A DNA stretch of 10,146 nucleotides from Pseudomonadota bacterium (lineage in GTDB: Bacteria > Pseudomonadota > Alphaproteobacteria > Caulobacterales > Aquidulcibacteraceae), in contig JAEYPY010000265.1 of assembly GCA_023410295.1 (NCBI GenBank), positions 1-10,146 on the forward strand, in the 5' to 3' direction. The notes under the pieces were generated by a model, which did not search any database, was not told the DNA's origin, and saw nothing but the letters and a program-made list of their open reading frames with translations. Shown in pieces: positions 5,395-10,146 of this stretch (position 1 is the first letter of the stretch; each line of letters starts with the position of its first letter). A program made the translations under genes and the position numbers.

Positions 5395-5841
5395 TCAGCC
5401 TGCCCGGTAGATCGCCATGTTCGGATCGGCTAGGGCGCCTGAGATAATGAGCGCGACGCCGATCTTCATGCTCATGAGAAAGACCGCGGCGGCGACATCG
5501 CCCTCGGCGATGCGGCGCGGCAGGCCGCGCAGGAAAATGTCGGTAAAGCGGAAAGCCAGGAGCTGCAGCAGCAGCGTGATGACGCCCCAGATGACAAGAT
5601 CGAGCACGCTGAACGCGTAGGCGAGACACGAACCCAGCGGAATGGCGAGACCGACAACGACGCCGGCGAAGGCGAGGGCGGCGGACGGGTTGCCGGCGCG
5701 GATCAGCGCCAGCTCTTTGTGCGGAGTCATGATCACGTAGATGATCAGCGATGCGACGAAGAGTCCAAGCGCCACGGCGAGTTGGATGATGAAATCGGGA
5801 AAACCCGCCACGAAAGCATTCAAAGGCGCTGTAAAGTCCAT
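5395..5841 (-). CDS. DUF350 (YjfL-type) four-helix inner-membrane protein
   Basis: A 148-residue integral membrane protein with about four hydrophobic helices (roughly 18-38, 54-76, 80-98 and 118-138). The second helix follows the characteristic DUF350 stretch LIRAGNPSAALAFAGVVVGL (47-66), and LPRRIAEGDVAAAVFL (107-122) resembles the family's second conserved segment. The molecular function of DUF350 proteins is not established; related genes often sit in envelope-stress or PspA-type neighbourhoods. The start is ATG at 5841, with GAGGG roughly 10 nt upstream. The frame is open further to 6375, but that part lies antisense to bdhA and reads as charged, repeat-poor sequence, so it is excluded. 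It is the first gene of the minus-strand cluster with the protease, pyrF and DUF2167, and is divergent from bdhA. Confidence 0.85.
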   Translation of the reverse strand: MDFTAPLNAFVAGFPDFIIQLAVALGLFVASLIIYVIMTPHKELALIRAGNPSAALAFAGVVVGLAIPLGSCLAYAFSVLDLVIWGVITLLLQLLAFRFTDIFLRGLPRRIAEGDVAAAVFLMSMKIGVALIISGALADPNMAIYRAG

Positions 5842-5937
5842 TGGCCCGGGTCCCTCGCTACCGCCGCACGGTCTATATGCCGCTTGCGCTAGCGGTTCCG
5901 GCGCGAGGGCGCAAGGCAAGCAAGCAAGGGTGAGCAG
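5842..5937. promoter_or_regulatory. Divergent control region, DUF350 operon / bdhA
   Basis: These 96 nt separate two divergent starts and must carry control signals for both. Visible elements are an inverted repeat CCGCT (5880-5884) / AGCGG (5891-5895) with 6 nt between, and an adjoining TCTATATG (5872-5879). The latter gives TATAGA on the minus strand and TATATG on the plus strand as possible -10 elements. No good -35 sits at the right distance on either strand. The inverted repeat lies where an operator could control both directions. Confidence 0.35.
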
Positions 5938-6720
5938 ATGAGCGAACGCAAAGCGGCTTTGGTGACCGGCTCGACCAGCGGAATCGGCCTTGCGATCGCG
6001 ACCGCCTTCGCCAAGGCCGGCATGGATGTCACGTTGAACGGCCTGGGCGATCCTAGCGAGATCGAACGGGTTCGGGCCGGATTGGCGCAGGAGACGGGTG
6101 TTTCCGTGCGCTTCGACGGCGCCAATCTCATGGCGGCGGATGGTTGCGCCGCGCTGGTCGAGGGCGCTGTCGGCGCGTTCGGGCGCCTCGATGTACTTGT
6201 GAACAACGCCGGCATCCAGTTCGTGTCGCCGGTCGAGGACTTCCCGGTCGAGAAATGGAACGCGATCATCGCGCTCAATCTGTCGGCCGCGTTTCACACC
6301 ATTCGCGTGGCCATGGGCGCGATGAAGCGGCGGCGCTACGGCCGCATCATCAACATTGCCTCGGCGCATGCGCATGTGGCTTCGCCGTTCAAGTCAGCCT
6401 ACGTCGCCGCTAAGCACGGTGTGCTCGGGCTGACCAAGACGGTCGCGCTCGAAGGCGCGCAATACAACGTGCGCTGCAATGCGATCTCGCCGGGTTATGT
6501 GTTGACGCCGCTGGTCGAGAATCAGATCCCGGACACGATGAAGGCGCGTGGCCTCTCGCGCGAGCAGGTCATCAACGATGTGTTGCTGGCGGCGCAGCCG
6601 ACGAAGGAATTCGTAAAGCCGGAGGATGTCGCCGGGCTTGCGCTCTTTCTCACCACGCCGGCGGCCGATCAGATCAATGGCGCTGCGCTGAGCATGGATG
6701 GCGGCTGGACGGCGCAATGA
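5938..6720 (+). CDS. bdhA: 3-hydroxybutyrate dehydrogenase
   Basis: NAD-dependent short-chain dehydrogenase that interconverts (R)-3-hydroxybutyrate and acetoacetate, used when polyhydroxybutyrate stores or ketone bodies are consumed. The 260 residues match the family length. Visible are the cofactor loop TGSTSGIG (10-17), NNAG (89-92), Asn114, catalytic Ser142 in NIASAHAHVASPF, Tyr155 and Lys159 in SAYVAAKH, and ISPGYVLTPLV (183-193). The signature closest to PHB-type BDH is LLAAQPTKEFVKPEDVA (216-232). The usual SAHGLVAS is SAHAHVAS here, a small departure. The start is ATG at 5938 with AAGGG about 8 nt upstream. No polyhydroxybutyrate depolymerase or acetoacetyl-CoA synthetase gene is in the window. 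The assignment rests on motif pattern; another beta-hydroxy-acid dehydrogenase of the same subfamily is the main alternative. Confidence 0.92.
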   Translation: MSERKAALVTGSTSGIGLAIATAFAKAGMDVTLNGLGDPSEIERVRAGLAQETGVSVRFDGANLMAADGCAALVEGAVGAFGRLDVLVNNAGIQFVSPVEDFPVEKWNAIIALNLSAAFHTIRVAMGAMKRRRYGRIINIASAHAHVASPFKSAYVAAKHGVLGLTKTVALEGAQYNVRCNAISPGYVLTPLVENQIPDTMKARGLSREQVINDVLLAAQPTKEFVKPEDVAGLALFLTTPAADQINGAALSMDGGWTAQ

Positions 6721-6740
6721 TGCGCTAACTATTCCTTAGC

Positions 6741-6770
6741 CGCGCCGGCGCGATGGTCGGCGCATGCGCC
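6741..6770. repeat. Two 12-bp perfect palindromes, 6 nt apart
   Basis: CGCGCCGGCGCG (6741-6752) and GGCGCATGCGCC (6759-6770) are each exact palindromes. The second contains the probable start codon (6764-6766) of the following gene at its centre. In GC-rich DNA single palindromes of this size arise by chance a few times per 10 kb; two side by side at a translation start are less expected. They could be an operator, or an RNA structure masking the start. Confidence 0.35.
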
Positions 6771-7219
6771 AGATGCGGATTTTCGTGCTCTGCGCGGCCT
6801 TTGCCGCCTTCGCTGCACCGGTCGAAGCGGCCGGCAGCGGCAGCAATAGCGGTTCGTCAGAACAGGCGCCGGCGAGCCGGCAGGAGCGGCTGACGTCGGC
6901 CGAGTCGTTTGTGCCCATGCCCACGCTTTCGGCGGGCGTGATACAGCGCTTTTCCACGCAAGGCACGATCGTCGTCGATATGGGCATCGATGTGCAGGAC
7001 GCGGCGCTGCGCCGGCGCGCGCAGCTCAATGCGCCCAGGCTACGGGACGCGCTGCGCACGGCGCTGTCGACCTATGCGTCCACTTACTATCGAGACCGAA
7101 CGTCGCCGGACCCGGAGACGTTGACGCGCCTAATGCAGCACGCGATTGATCGCGTGCTCGGCGCGGAAGGCGCGCGGGTGCTGCTGGTCAACATCATCTA
7201 TCAGCGCCGCCAGGGCTGA
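6764..7219 (+). CDS. Small exported protein, FliL-like C-terminal pattern
   Basis: A 151-residue protein of unassigned function. Residues 1-22 form a signal peptide (MRQMRIFVLCAAFAAFAA, cleavage near VEAA), so it should be periplasmic. A Gly/Ser/Gln linker follows to about 42. The folded part begins at FVPMPTLSAGVIQRF (49-63), then GTIVVDMGIDVQDAALRRRA (67-86), a helical stretch LNAPRLRDALRTALSTYAST, and a C-terminal RVLGAEGARVLLVNIIYQ. The order (strand, 'v-D-AALR-RA', PRLRDAL, then a final strand after a helix) resembles the C-terminal domain of FliL-type proteins, but no flagellar gene is near, so I do not name it. ATG at 6764 is used; ATG at 6773 is equally possible for a signal peptide. 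Neither has a good ribosome site. It follows bdhA by 43 nt and converges with the lipoprotein gene. Confidence 0.72.
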   Translation: MRQMRIFVLCAAFAAFAAPVEAAGSGSNSGSSEQAPASRQERLTSAESFVPMPTLSAGVIQRFSTQGTIVVDMGIDVQDAALRRRAQLNAPRLRDALRTALSTYASTYYRDRTSPDPETLTRLMQHAIDRVLGAEGARVLLVNIIYQRRQG

Positions 7220-7223
7220 GCGT

Positions 7224-7745
7224 TCAGGTCCCGCGGCAGGCGATCGGCTGAATGATGCCGGTGACGCTGCCGCGCACCGGATCGCGATAGATTTGCCGCG
7301 GCTCGTCGCGCGCGACCACGGAATCGCTGGCGCCGAGGATCTGCCGCTCGACGACGATGAACTGTCCGCTCTCGCAATTGAAGCGATAGTGCAGCCGTTC
7401 CAACTCGAAGCGGATGGTCGTCTCCGTCGTCGCCGATTCCATCTCGAACAGTTGCGGTTGGCCATGTCGCACCTGAATCCAGATATCCGCCGTGCCATTG
7501 GCCGCATCACGCGTGATGGTGCGCTGGTTGAAGTGCACTTCGCCAAGCGGGCAGCGATCTTCCGGCGGGGCGTCCGCGGGGCAGCTGCGCTGGCGCGCCA
7601 CCAACAGCCAATCCGGCAGGTTCTGCGTGGAGCCGAGTGCGATAGAGCCGGGCTCGGGCGGTTGTCCGCCGCTTGTGCTGGCCGGCTGCTGTTGGCCGCA
7701 GGCCGCGAGAAAGAGCGCCGCAGCGCAAACAAGTGAACGCGTCAT
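7224..7745 (-). CDS. Outer-membrane-type lipoprotein, four extra cysteines
   Basis: A 173-residue lipoprotein. A short signal (MTRSLVCAAALF) leads to the lipobox LAAC with Cys16 as the lipidated residue, then a Gln/Pro/Ser/Gly-rich tether to about residue 35. The mature domain contains DWLLVARQRSCP, a strand pattern TADIWIQVRHGQPQLFEME, a DC-like segment LHYRFNCESGQFIVVERQIL, and a terminal IIQPIACRGT. The four further cysteines (55, 65, 124, 170) could form two disulfides. The layout, with a late strand-Cys, a turn and a closing Ala-Cys, resembles the surface-adhesin E-like domain seen in many small proteobacterial lipoproteins; this is a tentative match. The ATG at 7745 is preferred over ATG 7751 because AGG (7753-7755) lies 7 nt before it. 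An upstream TTG at 7769 has no ribosome site. The stop is 4 nt from that of the convergent gene. Confidence 0.75.
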   Translation of the reverse strand: MTRSLVCAAALFLAACGQQQPASTSGGQPPEPGSIALGSTQNLPDWLLVARQRSCPADAPPEDRCPLGEVHFNQRTITRDAANGTADIWIQVRHGQPQLFEMESATTETTIRFELERLHYRFNCESGQFIVVERQILGASDSVVARDEPRQIYRDPVRGSVTGIIQPIACRGT

Positions 7746-7787
7746 GGTCATGCCTATAATCTTGGCCAACGTCGTGGGTCCGGCAAG

Positions 7788-8567
7788 TCACATCGCCGAT
7801 ATGCCGCCGTCGATCTTGATCTCGGCCCCGGTGACGAAGCGGCTTTCGTCGGACAAGAGATAGAGCGCCGCATTGGCGATGTCCTCGGGCTTGCCGATCC
7901 GGCCAAGCGGCACCTGACGCGCGAGCTTGGCCTCGGCTTCCTGCTTGCCGAACTGTGCGCGCAGGGGATCGAGGATCGGCGTGTCGATGAACGTCGGGTG
8001 CAGCGAATTGGAGCGCACGTCGAGGCGCTTCTTGGCGCAGTAGAGCGCGATGTTCTTGGAGAGCAGCCAGACCGCGGCTTTCGACGCATTGTACGCCGGC
8101 GTGTTCCAGCTCGCGATCAGCCCCGCGATCGAGCTGATATTGACGATCGAGCCGGGTTGGTTCTGCGCCAGATAGTTGATCGCGTACTTGGCGCCCAAGA
8201 AGACGGAATCGACGTTGACGCTCATCACTTTGCGGAACGTCTCCAACTCCATTTCTTCGATGCCGCCCTTGCCGCCGGCGATGCCCGCATTGTTGACGAG
8301 CCCGGAGATGCCGCCCATCGCCGCGTTCGCGCTCTCAAGCGCGGCGATCCATTGATCCTCACGCGTGACATCGAGCGCAACCGCGTACGCAGCGCCGGCG
8401 CCGTGCTTGTCATTGAGGTCGCGCGCAACCGCTTCGGCGCCGCTCTGGTTGATGTCGGCCAGCGTGACCTTGGCGCCTTCAGCCGCGCATCCGCGCGCGA
8501 TGGCCGCACCCAAGCCCTGTGCTGCGCCGGTGACGAAAATCTTCTTGCCCGAAACACGCCCGGCCAT
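7788..8567 (-). CDS. SDR-family NAD-dependent oxidoreductase
   Basis: A 259-residue classical short-chain dehydrogenase. The cofactor loop is TGAAQGLG (13-20). Asp38 at the end of the second strand (VTLADIN) favours NAD(H) over NADP(H). NNAG is at 92-95, catalytic Ser146 in IVNISSIAGL, and Tyr159 and Lys163 in AYNASKAA. SLHPTFIDTPILDP (188-201) and the C-terminal GAEIKIDGGISAM complete the fold. The post-catalytic SLHPTFIDTPI stretch is like that of cyclic-alcohol and hydroxysteroid dehydrogenases (for example cyclopentanol or 3-beta-hydroxysteroid types), but the substrate cannot be read from the sequence. ATG at 8567 is chosen because GGGAGAGAAG lies just before it and the reading begins directly with the first beta strand. 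The open frame continues to 8720, but that extension overlaps cydA antisense. It is divergent from cydA, with 106 nt between the starts. The lipoprotein gene follows 42 nt downstream of its stop. Confidence 0.9.
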   Translation of the reverse strand: MAGRVSGKKIFVTGAAQGLGAAIARGCAAEGAKVTLADINQSGAEAVARDLNDKHGAGAAYAVALDVTREDQWIAALESANAAMGGISGLVNNAGIAGGKGGIEEMELETFRKVMSVNVDSVFLGAKYAINYLAQNQPGSIVNISSIAGLIASWNTPAYNASKAAVWLLSKNIALYCAKKRLDVRSNSLHPTFIDTPILDPLRAQFGKQEAEAKLARQVPLGRIGKPEDIANAALYLLSDESRFVTGAEIKIDGGISAM

Positions 8568-8613
8568 CGCTTCTCTCCCTCTAGATCGCGCGACTGTGTG
8601 GCGCAGCGCGGCA

Positions 8614-8641
8614 TTGCGCAAGCTTGTCGGCGCGGTAGCAT
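8614..8641 (+). promoter_or_regulatory. Candidate cydA promoter
   Basis: TTGCGC (8614-8619), a 16-nt spacer and TAGCAT (8636-8641, 4 of 6 to TATAAT), 32 nt before the cydA ATG. The -35 is part of an 8-bp palindrome TTGCGCAA (8614-8621). No FNR/FixK box (TTGAT-N4-ATCAA) is present in the 106-nt divergent region, which is unusual only if this oxidase is controlled by oxygen through that route. Confidence 0.3.
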
Positions 8642-8673
8642 AGGAATAAGGCGCTGCGGGACGAGGTGACGCC

Positions 8674-10089
8674 ATGGAATGGGACGCACTGTTGCTGTCG
8701 CGGCTGCAATTCGCCTTCACGATCGGCTTTCACATCATCTTCCCGGCCTTCACGATCGGGCTCGCCTCGTTCCTCGCGGTGCTCGAGGGCCTGTGGCTCT
8801 TCACCAAGAAGCCGCTGTTCAAGAACCTCTATCTGTTCTGGGTGAAGATCTTCGCGATCTCGTTCGGCATGGGCGTCGTGTCGGGTGTGGTGATGAGCTA
8901 TCAGTTCGGCACGAACTGGAGCGTCTTCTCCGAGCAGGCCGGCAGCGTGATCGGGCCGCTTCTTGCCTACGAAGTGCTGACAGCGTTCTTCCTCGAAGCC
9001 TCATTCCTCGGCATCATGCTGTTCGGCTGGAAGCGGGTGGGGCCGGGGCTGCACTTCTTCTCCACCTGCATGGTGGCGCTTGGCACGTTGATATCGGCGT
9101 TCTGGATTCTTGCCGCCAATTCCTGGATGCAAACGCCGCAAGGCTTCGCCTTCGCCGAAGATGGCACGATGGTCGCGACGTCGTTCGTCGAGGTGATCTT
9201 CAATCCATCGACGCCGTCGCGCTTCGCGCACATGGTGCTCGCCGCTTATCTCACAACGGCGATGGTGGTCGCCGGTGCTTCGGCGTTTGCGCTTCTGAAG
9301 AACCGCGCCATCGCCGAGAGCCGCACCGCGATCCGCATGGCGATCCTGATGATGGCGATCGTCGCGCCCTTGCAGGTCGTCGTCGGTCACGAGAGCGGCC
9401 TCGTCGCCATCGAACATCAGCCAGCCAAGGTCGCGGCGATGGAAGGCTGGTGGGAGACGCGCGCCGATCAGCCAACCGTGCTGTTCGCTTGGCCGGACGA
9501 GCGCCAGGAGCGCAATCTTTTCGAGCTCAAGATTCCAGGCACGAGTTCGCTCGTGTTCGGCAACGCGGCGGAGGAAGAACTGCAGGGGCTTTCCGCTTAT
9601 CCGGCCAGCGAACGCCCGCCGGTGGGTGTTGTGTTCTGGGCGTTTCGCATCATGGTCGGCATGGGGCTCATCATGGTGACGCTCGGTGTATGGGGCGCGC
9701 TTTGGTGGGCGGCCAAGCGGCTCGATAACGCGCGCTGGTATCAGCGCTTCCTGGTCGCGGCGGCGCCCAGCGGTTTTGTCGCCGTGTTGGCGGGCTGGAT
9801 CGCCGCCGAGGTCGGACGCCAGCCTTATGTCGTTTACGGCGTCTTGCGCACCGCAGACGCCGTTTCGCCGGTGACAGCTGAATCCGTCGCCGCATCGCTG
9901 CTCTTCTTCATCATCGTCTACGCGATCGTCTTCACGGCAGGCGCGCTCTACATCCTGCGCTTGATCGCGAAGGGTCCAGAGGCCGATGAGCCGCAACCAA
10001 CCTCAAACCAGCCGCCCGGCACGCCACTTGGCGCCGGCGTGGAGGAGGCGCAGCCGCAAGGTCTTGCATCATCAGGGGAGGCGCGCTGA
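8674..10089 (+). CDS. cydA: Cytochrome bd-type quinol oxidase subunit I (CIO type)
   Basis: Inner-membrane, heme-bearing subunit of a bd oxidase, which oxidises quinol and reduces O2 to water without pumping protons. It has 471 residues and about nine membrane helices. Key residues are visible: His20 (GFHIIFPA), Glu100 and Glu108 (AYEVLTAFFLEASFLG), His186 (RFAHMVLAAYL), Lys252 and Glu257 in the quinol loop (HQPAKVAAMEGWWET) and Met327 (FWAFRIMVGMG). The loop between helices 6 and 7 is short, as in the cyanide-insensitive (CioA) group rather than E. coli CydA. GRQPYVVYG (381-389) has Tyr where Trp is common. The last ~38 residues are a Pro/Glu/Gln-rich cytosolic tail. The ATG at 8674 follows GAGGTGA with good spacing. 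The stop overlaps the cydB ATG (TGATG). cioA is an equally valid name. Confidence 0.96.
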   Translation: MEWDALLLSRLQFAFTIGFHIIFPAFTIGLASFLAVLEGLWLFTKKPLFKNLYLFWVKIFAISFGMGVVSGVVMSYQFGTNWSVFSEQAGSVIGPLLAYEVLTAFFLEASFLGIMLFGWKRVGPGLHFFSTCMVALGTLISAFWILAANSWMQTPQGFAFAEDGTMVATSFVEVIFNPSTPSRFAHMVLAAYLTTAMVVAGASAFALLKNRAIAESRTAIRMAILMMAIVAPLQVVVGHESGLVAIEHQPAKVAAMEGWWETRADQPTVLFAWPDERQERNLFELKIPGTSSLVFGNAAEEELQGLSAYPASERPPVGVVFWAFRIMVGMGLIMVTLGVWGALWWAAKRLDNARWYQRFLVAAAPSGFVAVLAGWIAAEVGRQPYVVYGVLRTADAVSPVTAESVAASLLFFIIVYAIVFTAGALYILRLIAKGPEADEPQPTSNQPPGTPLGAGVEEAQPQGLASSGEAR

Positions 10090-10146
10090 TGTTCGGGCTT
10101 GAGCTCTCCATGATCTGGGCCGTGCTGCTTGCGGTCGGTGTCTTTC
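10089..10146 (+). CDS. cydB: Cytochrome bd-type quinol oxidase subunit II, 5' end
   Basis: Only the first 19 codons are inside the window: MFGLELSMIWAVLLAVGVF. The start of the first membrane helix, with the Ile-Trp-Ala...Gly-Val-Phe pattern, fits CydB/CioB. A strong GGGGAGG (10075-10081) lies 7 nt before the ATG, and the ATG shares its A with the cydA stop codon. Position directly after cydA makes the call likely. The protein would complete the two-subunit oxidase. Confidence 0.85.
   Translation, partial: MFGLELSMIWAVLLAVGVF

Noticed and set aside
4590..5447. 285-residue plus-strand open frame opposite the protease
   Set aside because: Antisense to a gene with an intact catalytic triad; His/Arg/Asp-rich with no recognisable motif.
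5842..6375. N-terminal extension of the DUF350 frame to a 326-residue protein
   Set aside because: The extra part is antisense to bdhA, lacks membrane or domain character, and the DUF350 homology starts at the ATG at 5841 with a ribosome site.
8568..8720. N-terminal extension of the SDR frame by 51 residues
   Set aside because: It overlaps the cydA start antisense. The ATG at 8567 has a good ribosome site and begins right at the first SDR strand.
9001..9996. 331-residue minus-strand open frame opposite cydA
   Set aside because: cydA has all key residues. The antisense frame is charged and low in motif content, as expected from GC-biased codons.

Overview
The window is GC-rich (roughly two thirds G+C by eye) bacterial chromosome, with genes packed tightly on both strands. 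The gene set suggests an alphaproteobacterium, possibly of the Caulobacterales/Hyphomonadaceae kind: a GpsA with a GPGFAKDV motif, a 3-hydroxybutyrate dehydrogenase of the PHB-degradation type, a CIO-type cytochrome bd, DUF2167 and DUF350 membrane proteins, and several TTG/GTG starts. This placement is inference. I see no rRNA, tRNA, CRISPR array, transposase or phage gene.

Layout. (1) 1-1259, all minus strand: a TetR-family regulator (621-1259), then two unannotated-looking 38-residue single-helix proteins (402-518 and 51-167). The two are the same length, share a C-terminal signature, and each has its own Shine-Dalgarno sequence and a hairpin behind it. (2) 1311-2653, plus strand: gpsA (glycerol-3-phosphate dehydrogenase), overlapping a small Rieske [2Fe-2S] protein. 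(3) 2660-5841, minus strand, read right to left: a DUF350 four-helix membrane protein, a membrane-anchored trypsin-like protease, pyrF (OMP decarboxylase, subfamily 2) and a DUF2167 membrane-anchored protein. The first three are coupled by a 1-nt gap and a 4-nt overlap; the last follows after 71 nt holding two adjacent inverted repeats. (4) 5938-7219, plus strand: 3-hydroxybutyrate dehydrogenase (bdhA) and a small exported protein. (5) 7224-8567, minus strand: a lipoprotein and an SDR oxidoreductase. (6) 8674 to the window end, plus strand: cydA and the first codons of cydB.

Most of this is ordinary housekeeping, respiratory and envelope content: phospholipid precursor synthesis (gpsA), pyrimidine synthesis (pyrF), carbon-store use (bdhA) and terminal quinol oxidation (cydAB). 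The strongest lead for something undescribed is the left end. There the paired microproteins sit beside a TetR regulator, and a 10-nt word (GATCAATGAA) occurs both upstream of the regulator and upstream of the proximal microprotein gene. In both places it contains a TTGATC -35-like hexamer 17 nt from a -10-like hexamer. That is consistent with shared control of regulator and microprotein, but it is unproven. The second lead is the envelope operon in which pyrF is sandwiched between a DUF350 protein, a membrane protease and a DUF2167 protein.
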